A stretch of 5,550 bases of DNA from Myxococcales bacterium (lineage in GTDB: Bacteria; Myxococcota_A; Bradymonadia; UBA4248): assembly GCA_004554395.1 (NCBI GenBank), contig SFMP01000130.1, positions 1 through 5,550 of the forward strand. Reading direction: 5' to 3'. The position numbers and the translations under genes were made by a program. Shown here piece by piece: positions 1 through 5,369 of the stretch; the first letter of the stretch is position 1; each line of letters starts with the position of its first letter. A model generated the notes under the pieces. The model had not been told where the DNA came from, did no database searches, and saw only the letters and a program-made list of their open reading frames with translations.

Positions 1-889
1 AATTCGACAACTTGTTTTTATATAAACATTGCAATAAATCGAGCGGATTATAGATATCGGGTGAGTTTTCCGAAAAATGATAGCCGTCATAATATGCTTT
101 GAGGCGGTTCAATGCCGTTGGTATGGATATACCCAGCGACGATGCAAATCGTTCGATTTCAGGGGCGAGTTGCGCTTCGACTTCGTCGTTTGTAAAGCCG
201 CAAATCGCAGCATATTCGTCGTCTAAACTTATCGTCAAAAAATTATTTAATTCGCTAAATATACTCAGCTGGCTATATCGCGTTATCCCCGTAATAAATA
301 CAAAAGCTAGATCGGGGCTCGACTCTTTAATTGGACTATAGAAGTTGCGCAACTGCTGGCGTATATCGCAAAACAGCGACTTATCGCGCATCGAATCCAA
401 CAATGGCGCATCGTATTCATCGACCAATAAGACGACTTTTTGCCCCGTCTTCTCCCTGGCTTTTCGAATGATCGACCACAGGCGCAAACCGTATTCCTCT
501 TTTGCTATCCGCTCATCACGCCCATAGACTTCTTCGTGTCCTGCGAGCAAATTGTCGATGAGATTGCCGATGCTTTGCGCTCCGAGAATCCGACTGCGGC
601 TAAAGTCGAACCGCAACACGGCGTGCACTTGCCATGCCGATTCGAGCGAATCGATGGCGAGCCCCTCGAACAATTCCCTACGCCCCTTAAAATATGCCTC
701 CAACGTCGAAATAAAGAGCGATTTCCCAAATCGGCGCGGGCGCGCGAGGAAATAATACTTCCCCTCCGACACGAGGCGATACACAAACGCCGTTTTATCG
801 ACGTAAATCGCATGCTCGCACCGGATATCTTCGAACGATTGCACCCCAATGGGAAACTTGCGCCGCGCTATAACATTATCGCTTTTCAT
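1..889 (-). CDS. AAA-ATPase-like protein (PF09820 type), N-terminal 296 residues, cut by window edge
   Basis: An uninterrupted minus-strand frame starts at ATG 889 and is still open at the left edge. Seen: an N-terminal PIG-x-QSFEDIR and YVDKTAFVY segment (about residues 13-37), the degenerate P-loop RPRRFGKS (50-57), a Walker B-like KVVLLVDEYDAPL (151-163), FITGITRYSQLSIFSELNN (198-216), and YDGYHFSENSPDIYNPLDLL (267-286). In this order they are the hallmarks of the AAA-ATPase-like family, which usually carries a C-terminal PD-(D/E)XK nuclease-like domain (DUF1703/PF08011). That part lies beyond the window, so roughly 200-280 residues are missing. GGAG at 901-898, 8 nt before the ATG, supports the start. 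The start lies inside the last codons of the truncated paralogue upstream (14-nt overlap). The family's biological role is not established; defence or mobile-element roles have been suggested. Recognition of the family is secure, function is not. Confidence 0.88.
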   Translation of the reverse strand, partial: MKSDNVIARRKFPIGVQSFEDIRCEHAIYVDKTAFVYRLVSEGKYYFLARPRRFGKSLFISTLEAYFKGRRELFEGLAIDSLESAWQVHAVLRFDFSRSRILGAQSIGNLIDNLLAGHEEVYGRDERIAKEEYGLRLWSIIRKAREKTGQKVVLLVDEYDAPLLDSMRDKSLFCDIRQQLRNFYSPIKESSPDLAFVFITGITRYSQLSIFSELNNFLTISLDDEYAAICGFTNDEVEAQLAPEIERFASSLGISIPTALNRLKAYYDGYHFSENSPDIYNPLDLLQCLYKNKLSN

Positions 890-1208
890 TCGTCACGCTC
901 CACTCTCTCACGCTCGATCGCCTGCCACGATCCAACGATCGATCGAACTTGAGCACGGGGTATCGAATCCAATCCGTTTCGAGTTCCGACACGGCTAAGC
1001 CGTCGAAGAGATCGCGCCGCCCCTCGAAATATGCCTCCAGAACAGATACGAGCAATGATTTGCCAAATCGGCGCGGTCGCGACAAGAAAATCGCGCGATC
1101 TTCACGCGCGAGTGCGTAGACGAGCGCTGTTTTATCGACGTAAACCGCACCATCGCGCCGTAGATTGCCAAAATCCGATGTCGATACGCGTATATTTCGA
1201 GGCTCCAT
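876..1208 (-). pseudogene. Truncated AAA-ATPase-like fragment (N-terminal 110 residues only)
   Basis: A minus-strand frame from ATG 1208 to TAA 876 encodes 110 residues. It has the same N-terminal signatures as the following gene: AVYVDKTALVY (21-31), the P-loop-like FLSRPRRFGKSLL (41-53) and LEAYFEGRRDLFDGLA (57-72). By hand alignment about 46 of 81 residues match the downstream paralogue (near 57%), so it is an old duplicate, not a recent copy. Similarity stops after the KFD motif (residues 87-89). The last 20 or so residues are Arg/Ser-rich and unlike the family, and the Walker B, YDGYHF and nuclease parts are absent. A GGAGG at 1218-1214 lies 5 nt before ATG 1208, which favours this start over the in-frame ATG at 1256. 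Most likely a deletion remnant whose 3' end was joined to the start of the next gene. It may still be translated and, through the overlap, couple translation to the next gene. Confidence 0.75.
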
Positions 1209-1332
1209 CGCACCCTCCATCTCATCGCCATCGCGCCCCAACGGCGCACCCAACAACGCCCTATTTTAATGATTCTAAACCGCACTCGCAACGGCAAATG
1301 CGCGCCATATCACACGATGAGATAATCCCCCC

Positions 1333-1376
1333 GCGCCATCGCCCATCGATGGCGCACAATTCACCGCCTCGGCGAA
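1333..1376 (-). terminator. Two hairpins after frdD, possible transcript end
   Basis: Read on the minus strand, the first hairpin (1376-1360) has arms TTCGCCG and CGGTGAA with a 3-nt loop and one G-U pair; it forms better in the minus-strand transcript than in the plus. The second (1355-1333) has perfect 9-bp arms GCGCCATCG and CGATGGCGC with a 5-nt loop. They lie 33-76 nt past the frdD stop, the expected place for the 3' end of the operon transcript. No T-tract follows (six G's come next), so a classical intrinsic terminator is not shown. The structure could instead protect the mRNA 3' end or precede Rho-dependent termination. Confidence 0.4.
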
Positions 1377-1408
1377 TCAAGGCGTGGCGAAGCAAGGCGC
1401 GGCTGACG

Positions 1409-1771
1409 TTAAAGCCCCATCGCAAGCCCGCATGCGGCTGCCACGCTCAAGATCGTGGCGATGCCATAGCAAATCGCTTTCCCCGCCTTGCCAGGATGAA
1501 ATTTCAAATCGTGCAAACTAAAGAATATTCTATGCATGCAATGAAACGAAGTGCCAAAAACGATGAGAAATGCCGCCGCCGCGCCCCACCACGTATGGAG
1601 AACGTTTGAAATTTGAAACGACGATGCATCGCCCGTCAAACCGACATATATCATCATGCCGACGAGAGCGGGGAATGCAAACGCTATGACCATGCCACCA
1701 AATCCAAATAGCCCCCAAAATATGGGCTCATTTGAACGCTTATATTGCGATAAATCTCGAATATTATTCAT
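1409..1771 (-). CDS. frdD: Fumarate reductase membrane anchor subunit D
   Basis: Encodes 120 residues (E. coli FrdD has 119). The family signature KRSNEPIFWGLFGFGGM (11-27) matches E. coli KRSDEPVFWGLFGAGGM closely, and MHRIFFSLHDLKFH (79-92) matches the conserved HRMHHAMHDLKIH region. Three hydrophobic segments are visible, at about 24-46, 58-78 and 98-119, as expected for this three-helix anchor. With FrdC it holds the FrdAB head on the cytoplasmic face of the membrane and forms the menaquinol site. ATG 1771 lies 1 nt after the frdC stop, with AGGGG about 5 nt upstream (in the last frdC codons), so the two anchors are probably translationally coupled. It is the last gene of the operon. Type D anchors of this kind lack haem, and no haem-ligand pattern was noticed. 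Confidence 0.96.
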   Translation of the reverse strand: MNNIRDLSQYKRSNEPIFWGLFGFGGMVIAFAFPALVGMMIYVGLTGDASSFQISNVLHTWWGAAAAFLIVFGTSFHCMHRIFFSLHDLKFHPGKAGKAICYGIATILSVAAACGLAMGL

Positions 1772-1772
1772 T

Positions 1773-2201
1773 TTATCCCCTATATGTCAGACCATATAAT
1801 ATGATGATCGAGGCGACAATCGTCACGCCATAGAGCAACAGCATCCATACAAACCGCGGCACGAGCCGCGTTTCGCTCGGCGACGTGCTCCGAAACAGGC
1901 GTATCCCTAGCGGGAATATCTTATACCAAGTCACGATATGATAGATGACGCCCAAAAGTGCCACGATATTGGCGACGACGACGGCCGGATGCCCCAAAAG
2001 CCCGACGACTTGCGCTTGCGCGGCATCGCCTTGCGTGGCGCATAACCACGCAATCCACGTCAGCTCGGCGCCGACCCACAAATTCGTCACGGCCGTCAGC
2101 TCGCGGATCATATACATCACATACTCGCGCCGAGCGATCCACCAACTGCGCTTCACCTCTCGGTTGTAAGGTTTTCGATACGTTTTTATTTCTCGTTCCA
2201 T
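1773..2201 (-). CDS. frdC: Fumarate reductase membrane anchor subunit C
   Basis: Encodes 142 residues (E. coli FrdC has 131). Seen: TYRKPYNREVKRSWW (7-21), matching the RKPYVRPMTSTWW start of E. coli FrdC; MIRELTAVTNLW (31-42), which aligns with YMLREGTAVPAVW and so keeps the Arg-Glu pair (R33, E34) whose Glu is implicated in quinol binding in E. coli; and H88 in the IYHIVTWY segment, matching the LLHTKTWF His. Three transmembrane helices lie at about 38-57, 71-92 and 116-139. ATG 2201 is preceded only by a weak AAAGAA, so initiation may be inefficient or depend on the unusual leader. It lies 240 nt after frdB instead of directly behind it, while frdD follows after 1 nt. Function: anchors FrdAB and takes part in menaquinol oxidation. 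Confidence 0.96.
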   Translation of the reverse strand: MEREIKTYRKPYNREVKRSWWIARREYVMYMIRELTAVTNLWVGAELTWIAWLCATQGDAAQAQVVGLLGHPAVVVANIVALLGVIYHIVTWYKIFPLGIRLFRSTSPSETRLVPRFVWMLLLYGVTIVASIIILYGLTYRG

Positions 2202-2214
2202 CGTTCTTTACATC

Positions 2215-2220
2215 ATTATA
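2215..2220 (-). promoter_or_regulatory. TATAAT-like box upstream of frdC
   Basis: The minus strand reads TATAAT exactly at 2220-2215, inside an alternating TA run, 13 nt before the frdC start. No convincing -35 box lies 16-18 nt upstream, and a start 6-8 nt downstream would leave almost no leader. A separate promoter for frdCD is possible but weakly supported; the AT run may be chance. Confidence 0.15.
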
Positions 2221-2327
2221 TATATATCGTCGTGATTGATTTGCTCGCCATATTTGATTTGATACGAGCGGCGACCAAGGCTTGCGGCGAAGGGCAGGGG
2301 GATGGATCGGCATCGAGCCAGGGCGTT

Positions 2328-2352
2328 GCGGGCGCGGCGATTGAGCGCCCGC
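2328..2352 (-). other. Perfect 8-bp inverted repeat in frdB-frdC spacer
   Basis: Arms GCGGGCGC (2328-2335) and GCGCCCGC (2345-2352) are perfect complements around a 9-nt loop. All eight pairs are G-C, so the hairpin should be very stable in the transcript. No T-tract follows on the minus strand. Confidence 0.6.
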
Positions 2353-2361
2353 AGAGGGGGG

Positions 2362-2392
2362 AGCGGCGTATTGGCGCTTGCCAATAGCCGCT
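2362..2392 (-). other. 13-bp hairpin with single bulge in frdB-frdC spacer
   Basis: Outer arms AGCGGC (2362-2367) and GCCGCT (2387-2392) and inner arms TATTGGC (2369-2375) and GCCAATA (2380-2386) pair fully, with one unpaired base at 2368 and a 4-nt loop at 2376-2379. This is the longest hairpin in the window and the main reason to think the spacer is a specific element and not random sequence. Confidence 0.7.
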
Positions 2393-2394
2393 GG

Positions 2395-2410
2395 GGGGGA
2401 GACTTCCCCC
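2395..2410 (-). other. 6-bp G/C hairpin just after frdB
   Basis: Arms GGGGGA (2395-2400) and TCCCCC (2405-2410) enclose a 4-nt loop. It is the first of three hairpins met by transcription leaving frdB, 31 nt past the stop codon. Without a T-tract it is more likely a 3'-end stabiliser or part of a repeat than a terminator. Confidence 0.45.
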
Positions 2411-2441
2411 ACCACCATTGAAAAATTGACTTCAAAACGCG

Positions 2442-3242
2442 TCATTTTCGGCCGAGAGCAAAGCCGATGTAGTCGAATGCCGATTGCTCTTTCGAGAGTT
2501 GGATGGCGGCGGCGGGATCGACGAGTTTCGGGCAAACTTCGGTGCAGTAGCCGACCGAGGTGCACGACCAGACGGCCGAGTCTTGCCCCATGATGGCGCT
2601 GCGCAGGCGTACGCCGGCGTCGCGGTTGTCTTGCCGGTAGCGCCACAGCAGCGTGAGGGCGGCGGGTCCGAGAAAAGTGCGGTTGAGCTTGTATTGCGGG
2701 CAGGCGGCGTAACAACATCCACAGTGAATGCATTGCGCAAATTGACGGTACTTTTCGAGTTGCTGCGGCGTTTGCACGTTGGGTTTGGCGGCTTGGGCGT
2801 TTGGCGCGGCTTGGGCGTTTGGCGCGGCTTGGGCGTGTTCGGCTTTGCAGGCGTCTTGCAGCACGATAAACGGGTGGACGCTTTCGAGTTTGGCGATCAT
2901 GTCTTCGATGTCGACGACTAAATCGCGCTCGATGGGGAAGTTTTCGAGCGGCTCGATCGCGACGATGCCGCGTTTGGCGAAATCGCGGATAAACGTTTTG
3001 CACGCCAGGCGCGCGACGCCGTCGATCATGACGGCACACGAACCACAAACGGCCATCCGACACGACGATCGATAGCTCAAATCGGGTGCTTGCGAGTCGC
3101 GTATCGCATTGAGGCCGTCGAGAACCGACATTTCATGGCGCCAGGCGATTTCGTATTCGACGAAATGCGGCGCGTCGTCGGTCTCGGGGCGATAGCGCAG
3201 TATCTTGAAGACGATTTTTTTTTCATCTCTATTGTCGTTCAT
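2442..3242 (-). CDS. frdB: Fumarate reductase iron-sulfur subunit B
   Basis: Encodes 266 residues (E. coli FrdB has 244) and carries electrons from the quinol site to the FAD of FrdA. Ligand cysteines are all present. [2Fe-2S]: C61, C66, C69 and C81 in SSCRMAVCGSC and LACK. [4Fe-4S]: C171, C174 and C177 in CIHCGCCYAACP, plus C237. [3Fe-4S]: C181, C227 and C233 (WSCTSVGYCTEVCP). APDLSYR (52-58) and NFPIERDLVVD (101-111) match the family. The extra length is mainly an Ala/Gln/Asn/Pro-rich repeat at about 137-155, between the plant-ferredoxin-like and bacterial ferredoxin-like domains. C176 replaces a Leu in the E. coli cluster motif and is an extra, probably non-ligand Cys. ATG 3242 overlaps frdA by 14 nt and has GAGGA upstream inside frdA; the frame is open further upstream, but that part is antiphase frdA. 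Confidence 0.97.
   Translation of the reverse strand: MNDNRDEKKIVFKILRYRPETDDAPHFVEYEIAWRHEMSVLDGLNAIRDSQAPDLSYRSSCRMAVCGSCAVMIDGVARLACKTFIRDFAKRGIVAIEPLENFPIERDLVVDIEDMIAKLESVHPFIVLQDACKAEHAQAAPNAQAAPNAQAAKPNVQTPQQLEKYRQFAQCIHCGCCYAACPQYKLNRTFLGPAALTLLWRYRQDNRDAGVRLRSAIMGQDSAVWSCTSVGYCTEVCPKLVDPAAAIQLSKEQSAFDYIGFALGRK
2790..2835 (-). repeat. In-frame 18-bp tandem repeat in frdB
   Basis: The plus-strand 10-mer GGCTTGGGCG recurs at 2790, 2808 and 2826, an exact 18-bp period over 46 bp (about 2.6 copies). On the coding strand each unit gives AQAAPN; the last copy is altered to AQAAKPN. Because 18 is a multiple of three, copy-number change would keep the frame and only alter linker length in FrdB. 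Confidence 0.9.
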
Positions 3243-5052
3243 CGTCGTGTTCCTCGTCGTAATCCTCGGTTTGCACTTTGCCATTTGTATGCATTTCGCC
3301 GCCATAGACGCGTCTGCCTGGTGCCGATTTGGTGATGCGCACGGGTTGCGAAGCGATTTGCGGTGCGCCGTTTGGCGTTGGCGTTGCAAACGAGTGGCAG
3401 AGGAAGTTGTCGTCGTCGCGCTGCGTGCATTCGGCGTCGATGCGTTGGTGGCTGCCGCGCGATTCTTTCCGCCAAAGTGCTGCATGAACCATGCATTCAG
3501 CGACGTCGAGCGTAAACCCGAGCTCGCACCAATGCATGAGCTCGAAATTGAAGACGCGCCCCGATTTGTCTTTGAGATCGACGGCTTTGTAGCGCGATTT
3601 GAGGTCGGCGATTTCGCGCACGGCTTGCGACAAGCCCGTTTCGTGGCGATAGATTCCCGCGTGTTGCTCCATGAGAGTGCCGAGTTCGCGGCGTATTTGA
3701 GCGCACGATTGGCCTTGGTCGGCGACGTCGAATTGCGCCATGAGAGCATCGGCACGGCTGAGCGCCGCTTTGGTCAATGCGCTTCGATTGGGGGCTTGCG
3801 TTTGACGGCAAAACTCGACGGCCATGTCGCCGGCACGATGACCATAGACGAGCGTTTCGGTCAGCGAGTTTGAACCGAGGCGGTTAGCTCCATGCAGGCC
3901 GTTGCAAGCGCATTCTCCGGCGGCAAATACGCCACAATGCGACGTGGCCGTGTCGATATCGGTGCGGATTCCGCCCATCGTATAATGGACGACGGGGCGC
4001 ACGGGGATGGGTGCAACGGCTGGTTCGACGCCGACATAAGACCGCGCCAATTCGCAAATCTGTGGCAAACGCTCGTCGAGCTTCGCCCGCCCTAGGTGGC
4101 GCAAATCGAGATACACGACATCGCCAAGGGCAGTTTTTGCCGTGCGCCCTTTTTTAGCTTCGTGCCAAAAGGCCTGCGAAAGGCGGTCGCGCGGTCCGAG
4201 CTCCATCGTCTTGTTTTCGGGGTGGCCGAGGGGCGTTTCGGGGCCCAAACCGTAATCTTGTAAATAGCGATAGCCATCTTTATTGACGAGTATGCCGCCT
4301 TCGCCACGCGCCGCCTCGGTGATGAGAAGCCCACAGCCGGGGAGCCCCGTCGGGTGGTACTGCACGAATTCCATATCGCTTAGCCCGATGCCGTGGCGAT
4401 AGGCGATCGACATGCCATCGCCCGTGACGATAGTCGCATTTGTCGTGTCGCGATAGGCTTGCGCAGCACCGCCCGTGCACAAGACGACGGCTTTGCATAC
4501 GATTAGGCGATAGTGCCCATTGTGCAAATCATACGTCAAAACGCCGCGAATTGCCGAATTATCTTCGACGAGGTCGACGACGAAATGTTCGTCATAGCGC
4601 ACGATATTGTCGAACTGCGTCGACGTTTCGTAGAGCGTATGCAAGATGTGAAAGCCGCTTTTATCGGCGGCAAACCACGTGCGAGGCACTTTCATGCCGC
4701 CAAATTTGCGCACACTAACTTCGCCCGATGCCTGCCGGCTCCAAGGGCAGCCCATGTTTTCGAGCCAAATGAGCTCTTGCGTAGCATGGGCGACGAAATC
4801 TTCGACGACATCTTGGTCGCAAAGCCAATCGCCTCCCGCCACCGTATCTTCGAAGTGATTGTCGAGCGTATCGCCACTTGCGACGACGCCTGCGGCGCCC
4901 CCCTCGGCGGCAACCGTATGGCTACGCATCGGATAAACCTTCGAAATCAAGGCTATCTTCATTTGGGGCGCTTTTTGAGCCGCCGCAATCGCGGCGCGTA
5001 ACCCAGCCCCCCCCGCCCCAATAATGGCTATGTCGGTTTCTATGACTTCCAA
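3229..5052 (-). CDS. frdA: Fumarate reductase flavoprotein subunit A
   Basis: Encodes 607 residues (E. coli FrdA has 602) and reduces fumarate to succinate at a covalently bound FAD. Seen: dinucleotide-binding GAGGAG (12-17); SHTVAAEGG (44-52), whose H45 is the covalent FAD ligand; HPTG (233-236), TE (245-246), GPRD with R288 as the likely catalytic proton-donating Arg, RPVVHYTMGG (352-361) with H356, and GANRLGSNSL (388-397) with R391. These positions coincide with E. coli FrdA without shifts when the Met is counted. RKESRGSHQR and RVYGGE near the C-terminus also match the family; the last 20 residues are acidic and variable. The start is taken as TTG 5052: its second-residue spacing to the FAD motif equals that of E. 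coli FrdA and AGGGAG lies 7 nt upstream. In-frame ATGs at 5088 and 5115 have no such site. The tail overlaps frdB by 14 nt. Confidence 0.97.
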   Translation of the reverse strand: MEVIETDIAIIGAGGAGLRAAIAAAQKAPQMKIALISKVYPMRSHTVAAEGGAAGVVASGDTLDNHFEDTVAGGDWLCDQDVVEDFVAHATQELIWLENMGCPWSRQASGEVSVRKFGGMKVPRTWFAADKSGFHILHTLYETSTQFDNIVRYDEHFVVDLVEDNSAIRGVLTYDLHNGHYRLIVCKAVVLCTGGAAQAYRDTTNATIVTGDGMSIAYRHGIGLSDMEFVQYHPTGLPGCGLLITEAARGEGGILVNKDGYRYLQDYGLGPETPLGHPENKTMELGPRDRLSQAFWHEAKKGRTAKTALGDVVYLDLRHLGRAKLDERLPQICELARSYVGVEPAVAPIPVRPVVHYTMGGIRTDIDTATSHCGVFAAGECACNGLHGANRLGSNSLTETLVYGHRAGDMAVEFCRQTQAPNRSALTKAALSRADALMAQFDVADQGQSCAQIRRELGTLMEQHAGIYRHETGLSQAVREIADLKSRYKAVDLKDKSGRVFNFELMHWCELGFTLDVAECMVHAALWRKESRGSHQRIDAECTQRDDDNFLCHSFATPTPNGAPQIASQPVRITKSAPGRRVYGGEMHTNGKVQTEDYDEEHDDERQ

Positions 5053-5059
5053 TTCGATT

Positions 5060-5065
5060 CTCCCT
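5060..5065 (-). promoter_or_regulatory. Shine-Dalgarno site that fixes the frdA TTG start
   Basis: The minus strand reads AGGGAG at 5065-5060, 7 nt before TTG 5052. No comparable site precedes ATG 5088 or ATG 5115. The resulting N-terminus MEVIETDIAIIGAGGAG lines up residue for residue with E. coli MQTFQADLAIVGAGGAG. Confidence 0.8.
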
Positions 5066-5174
5066 CTAGATCGAGTTCCATGGGCCATCGATGCCCACAG
5101 TCCCCTATAACTCAATCTCGCGGGATTCTATTCATCTATTTTTCGCGCCCCCGAACATCGAGGCTAGCTTAGAC

Positions 5175-5207
5175 GCGGTCGATAACCGCGGCGAGGCGGT
5201 AACCGCC
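5175..5207. repeat. Two adjacent inverted repeats with shared GCGGT/ACCGC arms
   Basis: GCGGT (5175-5179) pairs with ACCGC (5185-5189), and GGCGGT (5195-5200) pairs with ACCGCC (5202-5207). The two units share the same arm sequence, so the arms can also pair crosswise. This looks like a REP-like or regulatory element upstream of frdA; its role is unknown. Confidence 0.45.
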
Positions 5208-5226
5208 GATGAGATCGACATCCGAC

Positions 5227-5253
5227 GACGAAATTGAAAAACGCAATTTCGTC
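5227..5253. repeat. Perfect 10-bp inverted repeat upstream of frdA
   Basis: Arms GACGAAATTG (5227-5236) and CAATTTCGTC (5244-5253) are perfect complements around a 7-nt A-rich loop. AAAA follows the right arm on the plus strand, so the minus strand has TTTT before the hairpin, not after it; it does not fit an intrinsic terminator for either strand. It could be an operator, or one end of a small repeat element together with 5175-5207. Confidence 0.55.
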
Positions 5254-5289
5254 AAAAGTACCGTGATATTTGTGTTCCAATCGGTCATA

Positions 5290-5343
5290 ATGCGTCGTCG
5301 GCTCTTGCTTCTGCTGTTCTTCTTTGTGATTATTCTCCGTTAA
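5290..5343 (+). CDS. Possible 17-residue hydrophobic peptide
   Basis: ATG 5290 to TAA 5343 encodes MRRRLLLLLFFFVIILR, a basic start followed by a run of hydrophobic residues, a shape typical of tiny membrane peptides or leader peptides. There is no Shine-Dalgarno site upstream. It lies 26 nt before the next plus-strand start candidate. Chance is a serious alternative because the run comes from a T-rich stretch. Confidence 0.15.
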   Translation: MRRRLLLLLFFFVIILR

Positions 5344-5369
5344 GCGCACCGATGGATTGTAACGTGAAT

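Larger units (their letters stand above)
2202..2441 (-). repeat. Structured GC-rich spacer between frdB and frdC, possible inserted repeat element
   Basis: This 240-nt stretch separates two genes that are normally close. Positions 2261-2410 are about 70% G+C by hand count (106 of 150), and the 60 nt next to frdC are AT-rich. It holds three inverted repeats listed separately (2328-2352, 2362-2392, 2395-2410) and poly-G/poly-C runs. A minus-strand frame from a TTG at 2435 to 2208 is open (75 codons), but it has no Shine-Dalgarno site, is Arg/Pro-rich and matches no family I know, so I do not call it a gene. The structure suggests a REP/MITE-like insertion or an mRNA processing and stability element. 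No terminal inverted repeats or target duplications were found by eye. Confidence 0.5.
5053..5369. other. Divergent non-coding region between frdA and the right-edge gene
   Basis: About 300 nt without a convincing gene. It must hold the frd promoter, but no clear sigma-70 pair is visible. TAGAAT on the minus strand (5130-5125) is a possible -10 without a recognisable -35. No TTGAT-N4-ATCAA (FNR-type) site was found. It contains three inverted repeats (5175-5189, 5195-5207, 5227-5253). A minus-strand frame 5397-5164 (77 codons from TTG) is open across it, but it has no Shine-Dalgarno site, passes through all three hairpins and resembles no known protein, so it is not called. Confidence 0.6.

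Noticed and set aside
505..849. 114-codon minus-strand frame inside the AAA-ATPase-like gene
   Set aside because: Out of phase with the longer frame 889-1 that carries all family motifs.
1031..1609. 192-codon plus-strand frame across the AAA-ATPase fragment and frdD
   Set aside because: Antisense to both the fragment and frdD, with His/Arg/Pro-rich content typical of a shadow.
2208..2435. 75-codon minus-strand frame filling the frdB-frdC spacer
   Set aside because: TTG start without a ribosome site, Arg/Pro-rich product, and sequence dominated by hairpins; better explained as structured non-coding DNA.
2790..2835. CRISPR-like periodic repeat
   Set aside because: The 18-bp period is contiguous with no spacers and is translated in frame within frdB; it is a coding tandem repeat.
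1921..3063. 380-codon minus-strand frame across frdB, the spacer and frdC
   Set aside because: It runs out of phase through two conserved genes and encodes mostly Arg/Pro/Ala-rich sequence.
3243..3755. Long minus-strand frame continuous with frdB at its N-terminal side
   Set aside because: It lies inside frdA in another frame and gives low-complexity Arg/Ser/Thr sequence unlike any FrdB; the iron-sulfur protein homology begins only after ATG 3242.
3205..3873. 222-codon plus-strand frame opposite frdA
   Set aside because: Antisense to conserved FrdA sequence; the protein has no family features and its length follows from the G+C-rich codon pattern of frdA.
4513..5001. 162-codon plus-strand frame opposite the frdA 5' half
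   Set aside because: Antisense shadow of the FAD-binding region; no Shine-Dalgarno site or recognisable domain.
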